A program made the position numbers and the translations under genes. Under the pieces are notes generated by a model. That model worked only from the letters and a program-made list of their open reading frames with translations. It did not search any database and was not told where the DNA came from. DNA of 64,000 nt from contig NZ_BOPH01000015.1 in the NCBI RefSeq assembly GCF_016863655.1, positions 1 to 64,000 of the forward strand, read 5' to 3'. How positions within the stretch are numbered: position 1 is the stretch's first letter; each line of letters begins with the position of its first letter. Of this stretch, positions 33,314 to 42,278 are shown piece after piece. Origin of the DNA: Virgisporangium ochraceum. Its GTDB lineage: Bacteria > Actinomycetota > Actinomycetes > Mycobacteriales > Micromonosporaceae.

Positions 33314-33421
33314 ACGGCGGGTCCACCTGGCACGTTTCTGGGATCTGCTGTCCGTCCGGCAGGCCGTACCTTCATCGCATCAGTTGAGGCTGCACAAGTC
33401 GAAGAAGTGCGAGAGGACGCC

Positions 33422-33973
33422 ATGAGCGAGTACGAAGACCCCGGTACGGAGCCCACCACCGAGGAGCCGGGCTACACCGAGCCGGCCGACGACTACAGCA
33501 ACACGGTCGTCGCCACCACCACCGACGGTCAGACGATCTACACCACCGACGCCGACGGCGACGGGTACGCCGAGTCCGTCGAGGTCGACGCCGACTCCGA
33601 CGGCAACATCGACCGGTCCTTCCAGGACACCGACGGCGACGGCCGCCTCGACACCGTGATCGTCGACGCGAACGACGACGGCTACGCCGACGCCGCCTAC
33701 CGCGACACCGACGGCGACGGCCGGGTCGACCAGGTCCAGCTCGACCGGAACAACGACGGCCTCGTCGACGTCGACGCCCGCGACACCGACGGCGACGGCC
33801 GCGTCGACCAGGTGAGCGTCGACCGTGACTTCGACGGCCGCGAGGACCTCCGCGCCATCGACGTCGACGGTGACGGCGACGTGGACGTCGTGGTGACCGA
33901 CACCGACGGTGACGGCGTGCTCGACACGGAGCGCTACGTCGACCCGAGCGCCAACCCGTACGCCAACAACTGA
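33422..33973 (+). CDS. Asp-rich calcium-repeat protein, 13-residue repeats
   Basis: A 183-residue very acidic protein with no signal peptide. After a Glu/Pro/Thr-rich head it consists of about ten tandem repeats of 13 residues with the pattern D-x-D-x-D-G-x-x-D-x-x-x-x (DTDGDGRVDQVQL, DRNNDGLVDVDAR, DTDGDGRVDQVSV and so on). The DxDxDG core is that of calcium-binding loops in EF-hands, dockerins and thrombospondin type 3 repeats, so calcium binding is likely. ATG 33422 follows GAGAGGAC. A shorter relative lies directly downstream. Cytoplasmic location is inferred from the missing signal peptide. Confidence 0.7.
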   Translation: MSEYEDPGTEPTTEEPGYTEPADDYSNTVVATTTDGQTIYTTDADGDGYAESVEVDADSDGNIDRSFQDTDGDGRLDTVIVDANDDGYADAAYRDTDGDGRVDQVQLDRNNDGLVDVDARDTDGDGRVDQVSVDRDFDGREDLRAIDVDGDGDVDVVVTDTDGDGVLDTERYVDPSANPYANN

Positions 33974-34030
33974 GAACGGGAGGGCGGGCCTGTGCCCGCC
34001 CTCTCGATTGTCACGGCCGGTTCCGCGGCA

Positions 34031-34036
34031 TACGTT
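34031..34036 (+). promoter_or_regulatory. -10 box of the short calcium-repeat gene
   Basis: TACGTT fits TAnnnT and ends 8 nt before ATG 34044, which has no Shine-Dalgarno sequence; a leaderless start is likely. Confidence 0.45.
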
Positions 34037-34043
34037 GTTCGCC

Positions 34044-34292
34044 ATGGCTGAGAAGGAGACCGTCGAAACGCGCGGTGACGAACGGGTGGACCTGATCGTC
34101 GCCGACACCAACCACGACGGGAAACCGGACATGTGGGCGGTCGACACCGACGGCGACGGCAAGCCCGACCTGTTCCAGTTCGACACCGACGGCGACGGCA
34201 AGGTCGACGTCACCATGGTCGACATCGACCAGGACGGCAAGCCCGAAACCATCGTCGACGGCGACGGCGGTCTCCCGCCGCCCGGCCTCTGA
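34044..34292 (+). CDS. Short Asp-rich calcium-repeat protein
   Basis: An 82-residue acidic protein with about four DxDxDGxxD repeats (ADTNHDGKPDMWA, DTDGDGKPDLFQF, DTDGDGKVDVTMV, DIDQDGKPETIVD) in the same 13-residue period as its upstream neighbour, but with Lys-Pro favoured over Arg-Val. It has no signal peptide. ATG 34044 is probably leaderless. The two genes look like paralogues. It ends 15 nt before the antiporter gene, so ion handling is a possible common theme, though that is speculation. Confidence 0.7.
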   Translation: MAEKETVETRGDERVDLIVADTNHDGKPDMWAVDTDGDGKPDLFQFDTDGDGKVDVTMVDIDQDGKPETIVDGDGGLPPPGL

Positions 34293-34307
34293 TCCGCCGA
34301 CCGGTCT

Positions 34308-35888
34308 GTGGAGCATCATCTTCTGGAGATAGTCGGCCTGGTCGCCATCGTGGTGGCCGTGTCGGCCGCGGCCAAACGGTTCGGCCTGCTGACTCCGATC
34401 GTCCTGGTGATCGCGGGGCTCGCGCTCTCGGTGGTCCCCGGGTTCCCCGAAATCCATCTCGAATCCGAGTTCGTCCTCATCGGGGTCCTCCCGCCGCTGC
34501 TCTACGTCGCGGCGCTGGAGACCTCGGTTCCGGCGTTCCGGTTCAACTTGCGCCCGATCCTGCTCCTGGCGATCGGGCTCGTGCTGTTCACCGCGTTCTC
34601 GGTCGGCTTCGTGGCGCACGCGCTGCTGCCGGGTGTCCCGTTCTCGATCTGCCTCGCGCTCGGCGCGGTGGTGGCGCCGCCCGACGCGGTCTCCGCGACC
34701 GCGGTGGCGCGGCGGATCGGCCTGCCCCGGCGGATGGTCACCATCCTCGAGGGCGAGAGCCTGATCAACGACGCCACCGCGCTGGTGCTGCTGCGGCTCG
34801 CGGCCCTGGCGGCGGCGGGCGGCTCGGTCGGACCCGCGAACATCGCGTGGAACAGTCTCCTGGCGGCCGGCGGCGGCATCCTGTTCGGCGTCCTCGGCGC
34901 GCTGGTCTTCGGGTTCCTGCACAAGCGGACCAGCGACCCGCTGATCGACAACGCGCTGTCCCTGATCACCCCGTTCGTGGTGGTGATCGCCGCCGAGACG
35001 GTCCACGCGTCGGGGGTCGTCGCGGTGGTCGTCACCGGGCTGGCCCTCGGCCACCGGTGGCCGACGCTCATGTCGGCGGCGTCGCGCCTGCAGATGGGCG
35101 CGTTCTGGCGGCTGGTCAACTTCATGCTCGAGGGCCTGGTGTTCCTCCTCGTCGGGCTGCAGCTGCGCCAGATCATGGACGGTCTGGAGACGTCGACCGG
35201 AACGGTGGCGGCGGTCACCGGCGCGGTGTTCGCCACGGTGATCATCGCCCGCTTCGTGTGGCTCTACCCGGTGACCTACCTGGTCCGGCTGGTGCCGCGC
35301 ATCCGGGAACGCGACCCGAGGCCGCCCATCCAGGTGCCCACGGTGCTGGCCTGGGCCGGCATGCGGGGCGTGGTGACGCTCGGCGCCGCCCTGACCCTCC
35401 CGGACACGCTTGCCGACGGCCGCGAGTACCCGCGCGACCTGTTCCTGTTCATCGCGTTCGCCACGATCGTCGGCACCCTGCTGCTGCAGGGCATGACGCT
35501 GCAGCCGCTGGTCCGCCGGCTCAAGCTCCAGCCCGACGACCCGCAGGCCGACGTGCTGGCCGAGGCCGCCATCCAGAACCGTGCGAGCCGGGCGGCCCGC
35601 GACCGGCTCGACGAGCAGGCCGGCGACGCGCCGGAGACCGTCGTCAAACGGCTTGAGAAGCTCACACAGCAACGGAACAACGTCGCGTGGGAGAGACTGG
35701 GGGCCGCGGGCACGGAGACGCCCTCGCGGGCCTACGTCCGGCTGCGCCGGGAGATGATCGACGCCGAACGGGAAGTATTCCGGAAGGCGCGCGACGAGGG
35801 CCGCATCACCGAAGAGGTCCTGCGCCGTGCCCAACACGAGATGGACCTGGAAGAGTCGATGCTCGAACGCAAACTGGAGACCTCATGA
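34308..35888 (+). CDS. Na+/H+ antiporter (CPA1/NhaP family)
   Basis: A 526-residue monovalent cation:proton antiporter with about 11-12 membrane helices. The ion-binding region is clear: LGAVVAPPDAVSATAVARRIGLP and ILEGESLINDATALVLL, with the conserved acidic residues of the CPA1 family. The last 120 residues form a charged, helical cytoplasmic domain. Start GTG 34308. The stop overlaps the ATG of the UBP zinc-finger gene (ATGA, 35885-35888), so the two are coupled. It would use the proton gradient to extrude sodium. Confidence 0.9.
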   Translation: MEHHLLEIVGLVAIVVAVSAAAKRFGLLTPIVLVIAGLALSVVPGFPEIHLESEFVLIGVLPPLLYVAALETSVPAFRFNLRPILLLAIGLVLFTAFSVGFVAHALLPGVPFSICLALGAVVAPPDAVSATAVARRIGLPRRMVTILEGESLINDATALVLLRLAALAAAGGSVGPANIAWNSLLAAGGGILFGVLGALVFGFLHKRTSDPLIDNALSLITPFVVVIAAETVHASGVVAVVVTGLALGHRWPTLMSAASRLQMGAFWRLVNFMLEGLVFLLVGLQLRQIMDGLETSTGTVAAVTGAVFATVIIARFVWLYPVTYLVRLVPRIRERDPRPPIQVPTVLAWAGMRGVVTLGAALTLPDTLADGREYPRDLFLFIAFATIVGTLLLQGMTLQPLVRRLKLQPDDPQADVLAEAAIQNRASRAARDRLDEQAGDAPETVVKRLEKLTQQRNNVAWERLGAAGTETPSRAYVRLRREMIDAEREVFRKARDEGRITEEVLRRAQHEMDLEESMLERKLETS

Positions 35889-36151
35889 CCTGTGCACACC
35901 TCGCCGCGACCCCGCTCGACGCCAAGCCGGTGCCGGAGGTGCGCGAGTGCGTCGACTGCGTGGCGCTGGGCCACCGCGACTGGGTGCACCTGCGGCTGTG
36001 CCTGGAGTGCGGGCATGTCGGCTGCTGCGACTCGTCACCCGGACGGCACGCGAGCGCCCACTACAAGGAGATCAAGCACCCGGTGGTGCGGTCGATCGAG
36101 CCCAACGAGCGGTGGCGCTGGTGCTTCGTCGACGAGGAGGTCGTCGGCTGA
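35885..36151 (+). CDS. UBP-type zinc-finger protein coupled to the antiporter
   Basis: An 88-residue protein consisting of one ZnF-UBP domain: CAHL near the start, then CVDCVALGHRDWVHLRLCLECGHVGCCDSSPGRHASAHY, with the Cys/His ligands of the fold. In eukaryotes this finger binds the ubiquitin C-terminus; in actinobacteria it occurs as a small stand-alone protein of unknown role. The 4-nt overlap with the antiporter gene implies a functional link, perhaps regulation of the antiporter's cytoplasmic tail (inference). Confidence 0.85.
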   Translation: MTCAHLAATPLDAKPVPEVRECVDCVALGHRDWVHLRLCLECGHVGCCDSSPGRHASAHYKEIKHPVVRSIEPNERWRWCFVDEEVVG

Positions 36152-36188
36152 AGGCCGTCGCGTCGGTCCGGCGGCGCCGGACCGACGC

Positions 36189-37718
36189 TCAGCGCTTCTG
36201 CTTCGCGACGTAGTCCTGCCAGTTCTTGATCAGCGTCGCCCGCGGGACTCCGAGCACCTGGCTGATCACGACCTCCTCGTTGGAGGTCTGCTGGAACCGC
36301 TCGTACAGCTGGATGAGCTTGGTCTCGCCGTAGGTCTCCGAGATCATGCGGTTGGCCAGCCAGGCGGTGATGTAGTTCATCGGCTCGTCGTAGAACTGCT
36401 CGCCGGCGAACAGGTTCTCGGTCTGCACCCCGTCGAGGGCGCGCTTCAGGCTGTTCGTGTCGATCTGGGCGCCCTTGTACGAGACGTACTCGGCGAACCC
36501 CTCGACCAGCCACGTGGGCGTCCAGCCGGTGGTGACCGGCGCCATCGCCGCGTGGGTGAACTCGTGCGACATGTCGGCGCTGAGGACGTCGTTGTCCTCG
36601 TCGATCTCGTCGGGGTTGAAGATCACCCGGGTGGCCGAGTAGTTCGCCGTGCCGTTCCAGTCGGGCACGTCGTCGTAGTGCGGCACCGCGATCGCGGCGA
36701 CCTGGTCGACCCGTTCCGGACTGGCGCCGAAGTACGCGTCGAACACCGCCCGGTCGCGCACGGCCGTCATGAAGACCTTGCCGACCCACTGGTTCGGCCG
36801 CACGAGCGCGACCTGGTCCATCGCCTCGTCGGCGATCCGGATGAGCGTGCCGGCCCGGCTCCGGTTGTTGGCGGAGAAGATGCCGACGACCTTCTCGCCC
36901 TTCTCCACGATGATCGGACCGGCGTCCCAGGGCTGCCCGCCGACCCCGGACGGCAGCTCTTTGCCCTTGGCCTCACCGACCAGTCGCCACTGCGACGACA
37001 CCAGCGCGAAGATCGGCACCCACGGGGCGGCCACCGGGTCGTTGTCGACCCCCTCGATGCGGTGGATGATCGCGACGCCGGGCGCCCGCACCTGGTCGCC
37101 GTACTTGGTCTTCAGCTCGGTGGGGATGCTGTCGTCGTACCCGCCCCCGCCGCCGATCTTGTAGCTGAACTCGGCGAACGGCAGCTTGATCAGGTTCTCG
37201 TAGACCGTCTCCTGGCGCTTGGTGAGCTCGGCGTCGGTCTTGTCGATGTCGGCCATGAACGCGGTCTTGTCGCGGCTGTTGACCGCCTTCGACCGGCGGT
37301 TGAGCACCTCGATGATCGCCGTGTCGCGGGCGTCGGGCGCGGTGCCGGCCTTGCCCGGTCCGCCCAGCGAGCGGGCCACCCCGTCGGGACCAGCGGCGAC
37401 GAACGCCGCGGCACCGCCGCCCGCGCCGAGCACGAGCAGCAGGGCCACCACGACGGCGGCCGCCAGCCCTCGGCGGCGGCGCCGGGGCGGCGGAAGGTAG
37501 ACCGGCCGCGGGTACTGGGAGGGGTACTGCGACGGGATGACCGGCTGGTAGTAGTTCGGGGGCGGCGTATAGCCAGGTGCCGCATACCCTGAGTAACCGC
37601 CCCGGTCGGGCGGGCGGTACTGGGTCGGAATGATCGCGACGGTCGGTTCCCGGACCACGAGCGGCTGTGCCGGCTCACCCGCATGGGCGGGGGGCGGGAG
37701 TGGGCTCGTCACGGACAC
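36189..37718 (-). CDS. Membrane-anchored gluzincin metallopeptidase-like protein
   Basis: A 509-residue protein. The N-terminal cytoplasmic part is Pro/Tyr/Gly-rich; one membrane helix (GLAAAVVVALLLVLGAGGGAAAFVA, about 88-112) follows five arginines, with the rest outside. The C-terminal domain has the zinc motif HEFTH in SADMSHEFTHAAMA and a downstream glutamate in WLVEGFAEYVSYKG, the HExxH...E layout of gluzincins (peptidase MA-like). Catalytic zinc binding is therefore likely; the substrate is unknown. Between helix and protease lies a domain with NTF2/cystatin-like composition that I cannot assign. Confidence 0.75.
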   Translation of the reverse strand: MSVTSPLPPPAHAGEPAQPLVVREPTVAIIPTQYRPPDRGGYSGYAAPGYTPPPNYYQPVIPSQYPSQYPRPVYLPPPRRRRRGLAAAVVVALLLVLGAGGGAAAFVAAGPDGVARSLGGPGKAGTAPDARDTAIIEVLNRRSKAVNSRDKTAFMADIDKTDAELTKRQETVYENLIKLPFAEFSYKIGGGGGYDDSIPTELKTKYGDQVRAPGVAIIHRIEGVDNDPVAAPWVPIFALVSSQWRLVGEAKGKELPSGVGGQPWDAGPIIVEKGEKVVGIFSANNRSRAGTLIRIADEAMDQVALVRPNQWVGKVFMTAVRDRAVFDAYFGASPERVDQVAAIAVPHYDDVPDWNGTANYSATRVIFNPDEIDEDNDVLSADMSHEFTHAAMAPVTTGWTPTWLVEGFAEYVSYKGAQIDTNSLKRALDGVQTENLFAGEQFYDEPMNYITAWLANRMISETYGETKLIQLYERFQQTSNEEVVISQVLGVPRATLIKNWQDYVAKQKR

Positions 37719-37894
37719 CTACCTACGGATCGGGGCTCCACAATCTTCCTTGAGCATCGCGTACCGTGTCGACACTCAATGGACGAGTGCGGCCCGTATC
37801 GAGCCGAATACCCGACATGCCCAGGTGCGGGCGTACCGCATCCGACAACCGACCGGTCTCAGCGCCTGCCTGGAAAGGGACGGCCGCACGGACG

Positions 37895-39094
37895 CTAGCC
37901 GAGCGTATCCAGTTCGGAAACGACGTTGTTCGACAGCACGGCGCCGTCCCACCGCACCTGGCGCAGGTACCACCGCTGCTGCGGCGAGCGGTTGGTGTTG
38001 AACTGCCATTCGCCACGCGGGCTGCTGATCTGGCCCACCCGTCCGATCGCCGCGTTCAGCGACTCGCCGGAGAGTTCGCCCTCGACCAGTCCCAGCGCCT
38101 GGTTCAGCACCGCTCCCGCGTCGTACGAGGCCATCGCGTACGTGGTGGGACTCACCTGGTGCTTCTTCTGGTACTCCGCGGCGAACCGCCGGTTGGCGGC
38201 GTTGTCGAGGTCGGGTGAGTAGTTGAACGACGTCCACACGTCTCTGGCCGCGTCGCCCTGCTGCTTCAGCAGCGGACCCTCGGTGAGGAACCCGGGGCCG
38301 AACAGCGGGATCTTCGGGTTCTTGTCCCGGAAGGCGGCGCTGTACTGCTTCACGAACGCCTCGGCCTGGGATCCGGCGAAGAACGCGAAGATCGCCTTGA
38401 CCGTCTGGCTGTTGCGCAGCGGCTGGAGGAACGAGTTGAAGTCGGCGGCGCCGGCCGGCACGTACGTCGCCTGGCTCTCGATGCGCCCACCGGCCGAGAC
38501 CAGCGTCTGCTGGAAGCCCTGCACGGCGTCGCGGCCGATCGACTCCGAGGCGATCATCGCGGCGGTTCCGCCACCGAGCTGCGAGGCCACGTACTCGCCG
38601 AGCGCCACGCCCAGCTCGGTGTCGACGTAGGACGTGCGCCAGATGTACAGCGTGCTGAGCTGCGGCGGCGACGCGTTCGAGCCGATCAGCGGGATGTGTG
38701 CCTGCTCGACGATGTCGCGCACCTCGACCATCGCCTGCGCACTGGCGATGCCCGTGACGGCCAGCACCTTCTCCTGCTTGAGCTTCTCCATCGCGGCCTT
38801 GGCCGACTCTTTGGTCTCACCCTCGTCGGCCGCGACGAGCTGGACGTCGTAACCGCCGAGCCGCCGCCCGTTGAGGGTGAGGAACAGGTCGAAGCCCTGG
38901 CGCATGTCGTCGCCGATGAACTTGTTCGCACCCGTCTCCGGCAGCAGCAGGCCGATCTTGACGGTGCCCTTCGACGCGGTCGAGGTGTCGTCGTCGTTTG
39001 ACGAGCCGCACGCGGAGAGGAACGGAGCGGCCGCACCGGCGGCGCCCAGTGATCCGAGCAGCCGCAGAGCGCCCCGCCTACTGAGTTGGGACAA
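37895..39094 (-). CDS. Branched-chain amino-acid type ABC substrate-binding lipoprotein (Tat signal)
   Basis: A 399-residue Peripla_BP_6 protein in the normal order. TTG 39094 is chosen because GGAGG lies 7 nt upstream. This gives MSQLSRRGALRLLGSLGAAG...LSAC, a twin-arginine-like motif plus lipobox. The domain starts with VKIGLLLPETGANKFIGDDMRQG, continues through VLAVTGIASAQAMVEVRDIVEQAHIPLIGSNAS and ends with WYLRQVRWDG. The ligand is unknown. No permease or ATPase gene is adjacent. It provides a canonical comparison for the swapped protein at 31943. Confidence 0.85.
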   Translation of the reverse strand: MSQLSRRGALRLLGSLGAAGAAAPFLSACGSSNDDDTSTASKGTVKIGLLLPETGANKFIGDDMRQGFDLFLTLNGRRLGGYDVQLVAADEGETKESAKAAMEKLKQEKVLAVTGIASAQAMVEVRDIVEQAHIPLIGSNASPPQLSTLYIWRTSYVDTELGVALGEYVASQLGGGTAAMIASESIGRDAVQGFQQTLVSAGGRIESQATYVPAGAADFNSFLQPLRNSQTVKAIFAFFAGSQAEAFVKQYSAAFRDKNPKIPLFGPGFLTEGPLLKQQGDAARDVWTSFNYSPDLDNAANRRFAAEYQKKHQVSPTTYAMASYDAGAVLNQALGLVEGELSGESLNAAIGRVGQISSPRGEWQFNTNRSPQQRWYLRQVRWDGAVLSNNVVSELDTLG

Positions 39095-39178
39095 GTTCCA
39101 TCCTCCAGGTGAATGCGGACCGTTCTGCCGCCCGTTGGCGTTCCTACCGGGTAAGGCGCGGCCAGTCAATGCCGAGAG

Positions 39179-39925
39179 TCACCGTAGCTCGCCCACCGCG
39201 GTCACCACGTTCTCCCAGGTCGGCGACAGCGGGTCGATGAGCGCGAAATGGTCGACCCCGGAAAGCACCGTGATTCGGCATAGATCTCCGGCCACAGAAG
39301 CCGCATATCCGGCAGAGTTCTCTACCGGAACGCTGTCGTCGGCGTCCCCATGGATGATCACAGTGGGTACCGGAAGCGGCCCGCGTCGAGCCGGATCGGC
39401 CCGGTCGAAACGCGATGGGACCTCGTGCGGGCCGCCCCCGAGCAGGGCCGCGATCGCGTCCGACCCGATCCCCGCGCGGTACGCGGCGCCCAGGTCGGCC
39501 ACCGGTGCCAGCGCCACCACCCCGGCCAGACCCGGGGTGTGAGCGTTCAGCAGCGCCAGGTGCCCGCCGGCGGAGTGCCCGACGAGGATCGCGCCGGCCG
39601 GGTCGGCGTGCGGACGCACCAGGTCCGGCAGCGCCGCGAGGGCGGCCGCCACGTCGTCGAGCGTTCCCGGCCAGCCGCCGCCGGACTGCCCGACCCGGCG
39701 GTACTCCGGGCAGGCGACCGGGTACCCCCGGGCCGCCAGGTCGGCCGCGAGCGGACCGGCGTGCGCCCGGTCGTAGGCTGCCCGCCAGAACCCGCCGTGC
39801 ACGAAGATCACCAGCGGTCCGGTCTGCGTGGCCGGAAGCCGCAGGTCGATCACGTGGTCGGGATGGTCGCCGTACCGGAGCACGACGTCGGGTGGCGGCG
39901 CGGGTCGGGTTAGAACGTCACTCAC
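39179..39925 (-). CDS. Alpha/beta hydrolase (esterase / kynurenine formamidase-like)
   Basis: A 248-residue serine hydrolase. The oxyanion-hole motif HGGFWRAAYDR, the nucleophile elbow GHSAGGH (about residues 115-121), the acidic residue in HGDADDSVP and the histidine in GVDHFALID complete the catalytic triad. The HGGFW start and size resemble carboxylesterases and kynurenine formamidases of the BD-FAE group. No tryptophan-degradation genes are nearby, so a general esterase role is as likely. Start ATG 39925. Confidence 0.8.
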   Translation of the reverse strand: MSDVLTRPAPPPDVVLRYGDHPDHVIDLRLPATQTGPLVIFVHGGFWRAAYDRAHAGPLAADLAARGYPVACPEYRRVGQSGGGWPGTLDDVAAALAALPDLVRPHADPAGAILVGHSAGGHLALLNAHTPGLAGVVALAPVADLGAAYRAGIGSDAIAALLGGGPHEVPSRFDRADPARRGPLPVPTVIIHGDADDSVPVENSAGYAASVAGDLCRITVLSGVDHFALIDPLSPTWENVVTAVGELR

Positions 39926-39960
39926 GGGGCAAGTGTGGACCCGTTCGGAGATGAGCGAGG

Positions 39961-40530
39961 ATGGACCCCATGGCAGAGGAAGCCCAGCAGGAGGATGGCC
40001 GCACCGTGCTCGTGGTCGGGCCCGACGGCCGCCCGATCGGCACTGTCGACGTCGACGTCGACGGAGACCGCGACGGCGACGACAAGGAGGACCCGGCCCG
40101 GCTGATCGAGCAGCCGGCGAAGGTCATGCGGATCGGCAACATGATCAAGCAACTGCTCGAAGAGGTCCGCGCCGCGCCCCTCGACGACGCCGGGCGCCAG
40201 CGGCTCAAGGAGATCCACCGCCGCTCGATCCTCGAACTGGAGGACGGCCTGGCGCCGGAGCTCCGCGACGAGCTGGAGCGGATCACGCTGCCGTTCGCCG
40301 ACGGCACGCCCTCCGAGGCCGAGCTGCGCATCGCGCAGGCCCAGCTGGTCGGCTGGCTGGAGGGCCTGTTCCACGGCATCCAGGCCGCGATCGTCGCCCA
40401 GCAGATGGCGGCGCGGGCGCAGCTGGAGCACATGCGTGGCGCCCGTCCGGCCCTGCCGATGAGCGGCCGGGGCATCCCGGGCATGCCGGGCGCCCCGAGC
40501 GAGGGCGAGAGCCCCGGCCAGTACCTCTGA
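39961..40530 (+). CDS. bpa: Bacterial proteasome activator
   Basis: A 189-residue protein matching Bpa (PafE), the ATP-independent activator that forms a dodecameric ring and opens the 20S proteasome gate. The helical core (EQPAKVMRIGNMIKQLLEEVRAAPLD, then LKEIHRRSILELEDGLAPELRDELERI, and GWLEGLFHGIQAAIVAQQM) and the C-terminal GQYL gate-opening tail are intact. The N-terminal 45 residues are acidic and disordered. The start may be ATG 39961 or ATG 39970. Its presence implies that the organism has a proteasome, as expected for actinobacteria. Confidence 0.9.
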   Translation: MDPMAEEAQQEDGRTVLVVGPDGRPIGTVDVDVDGDRDGDDKEDPARLIEQPAKVMRIGNMIKQLLEEVRAAPLDDAGRQRLKEIHRRSILELEDGLAPELRDELERITLPFADGTPSEAELRIAQAQLVGWLEGLFHGIQAAIVAQQMAARAQLEHMRGARPALPMSGRGIPGMPGAPSEGESPGQYL

Positions 40531-40545
40531 GCCGTCCGCGGCGGG

Positions 40546-41346
40546 TCAGCCCGCCCGGGAGGCGAACTCGCGCTCCAGCCAGGTGGCGACGCCGTCCTCG
40601 TCGTTGCTGCCGGTCACCTCGTCGGCGACGTCCCTGACGGTCGGGTGGGCGTTGGCCACGGCCACCGCCCGTCCGGCCCAGGCGAGCATCGGGATGTCGT
40701 TGGGCATGTCGCCGAACACCACGACGTCGGCGGGCTCCACGCCGAGCCGGGCGGCCACCCACGCCACCCCCGAGGCCTTGGTGACCCCCGCCGCCGAGAT
40801 CTCGACCAGCCCGGACAGCGACGAGTGGGTCGCCTCGTACACCCCTTCGAGCGTGGCCGAGACCAGCGCGAGGAACTCGTCGGAGTCCCTGTTCGACGCC
40901 GACCGCACGAGCAGCTTCGCGGCCGGCTCGGCGACCACGTCGGCCAGTGGGCCGATGCGCCGGCCGTCCATGGTCCGCTCCCACATGCCGACGTCGTACC
41001 GGTCCTCGTGGACCATCGTGCGGCCGCCGTCGAGCTCGACCGCGAACACCGCGTCGGGCACGGCGCTCCGCAGGGCCTCGCAGGCGTGTGCCAGCTCGTC
41101 GGCGGCCAGTGGCGCGGAGTGCAGCAGCTCGTCGGCCTCGGGGTCGTACACCGCCGCGCCGTTGGCCACGACCGAGATCGGCTTGTGGCCCAACATCTCG
41201 TAGATCGGCAGGACCCACCGCAGCGGCCGCCCGGTGGCGATCACCAGGGGCACGGGCAACGAGTCGAGCACGGCGAGTGTGCGGTCGCTCAGGGTTCGGT
41301 CGGAACGGACGAGGGTCCCATCGAGGTCGGTGGCGACGAGCTTCAC
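40546..41346 (-). CDS. Cof-type HAD phosphatase (paralogue A)
   Basis: A 266-residue HAD hydrolase of the Cof/YbiV class. Motif I is LVATDLDGTLVRSD at the N-terminus, motif II IATGRPLRW, the lysine region PAAKLLVRSA, and motif IV VVVFGDMPNDIPMLAWAG. It removes phosphate from a sugar or cofactor phosphate; the substrate is unknown. GTG 41346 overlaps the stop of the next HAD gene by 4 nt (GTGA). Strong similarity to that neighbour (GDMPND, VANAHP, GSND) shows a tandem duplication. Confidence 0.85.
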   Translation of the reverse strand: MKLVATDLDGTLVRSDRTLSDRTLAVLDSLPVPLVIATGRPLRWVLPIYEMLGHKPISVVANGAAVYDPEADELLHSAPLAADELAHACEALRSAVPDAVFAVELDGGRTMVHEDRYDVGMWERTMDGRRIGPLADVVAEPAAKLLVRSASNRDSDEFLALVSATLEGVYEATHSSLSGLVEISAAGVTKASGVAWVAARLGVEPADVVVFGDMPNDIPMLAWAGRAVAVANAHPTVRDVADEVTGSNDEDGVATWLEREFASRAG

Positions 41347-42167
41347 GAGCCCAACATACGGGCCAGGTACCGGGCCACCCCGTCGTCGTCGTTGCTCCCG
41401 ATGATCTCGTCGGCGGCCGCCCGCACCTGCGGGTGCGCGTTGGCCACGGCCACCCGTCCGAACCCGGCCCAGGCGAACATCGGCAGGTCGTTGGGCATGT
41501 CGCCGAACACGAGCACGTCGTCGGGGTCGACACCGAGGGCGTTGACCACCACCGCCAGCCCGGTCGCCTTGTCGACACCGGGCGGGCAGATCTCGATGTA
41601 GCCGAGCCCCGCCTGCGTGATCGACGCCACATCCGGCGGCACCGCACGGCGCGCGATCTCCAGCAGGCCGTCGGCGTCGTGCGCGGGGTGCCGGGCGAAC
41701 CCCTTGATCACGGGACCGGTGAGGCAGTCGGCGCGCACCCGCGCCTCCACGGCGTCGGGGTAGCGCCAGGCGGGATCGGGGTCGCCCCACAACGGCGACT
41801 CCGGGCCGTCTCCAGCTTCGATCAAGATCGATAGTGGACCGCGACAAGCGCGCTCGATCGACGCCAGTACCTCCGCGAGCACGTCACCCGGAAGACGCTC
41901 GTCGCGGAGCACGAGGGGTTCATCGGGATCGGTGACGTCGAGCACCCGGCTGCCGCCGCCGAGCACCAGATAGTCGGCGCTCGGAATGTCGGTGCGCACC
42001 AGCCCGGTGAGGCGCGGCCCGCGCCCGGTGGCCCCGACGATGCGGATGCCGGCGGCCTTCACCCGGGCGAGAACGTCGTGCGTGTAGGCACTGACCGTGT
42101 CGTCGCTGCGCACGAGAGTGCCATCGAGGTCGGTGGCGATCAGTTTTGGCAGACCTGGACGAACCAT
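41343..42167 (-). CDS. Cof-type HAD phosphatase (paralogue B)
   Basis: A 274-residue relative of the downstream gene with the same catalytic frame: LIATDLDGTLVRSDD, GATGRGPR, the conserved lysine in GVDKATGLAVVV, and VLVFGDMPNDLPMFAWAG. The cap domain differs between the two, so substrates probably differ. ATG 42167 has GGAG 7 nt upstream on the minus strand. It lies 111 nt downstream of serS on the same strand, an arrangement seen in many actinomycetes. Confidence 0.85.
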   Translation of the reverse strand: MVRPGLPKLIATDLDGTLVRSDDTVSAYTHDVLARVKAAGIRIVGATGRGPRLTGLVRTDIPSADYLVLGGGSRVLDVTDPDEPLVLRDERLPGDVLAEVLASIERACRGPLSILIEAGDGPESPLWGDPDPAWRYPDAVEARVRADCLTGPVIKGFARHPAHDADGLLEIARRAVPPDVASITQAGLGYIEICPPGVDKATGLAVVVNALGVDPDDVLVFGDMPNDLPMFAWAGFGRVAVANAHPQVRAAADEIIGSNDDDGVARYLARMLGS

Positions 42168-42278
42168 GTGGCGCTCCTTCCCGGATCGGGGGAGCAACCG
42201 TAGCGCGCTTTCGCAACCGCGCCACCTCGAGCAACCAAACGCGAACGAAACTGCTGCTCTTGATTCTTTGGCAGTCCG

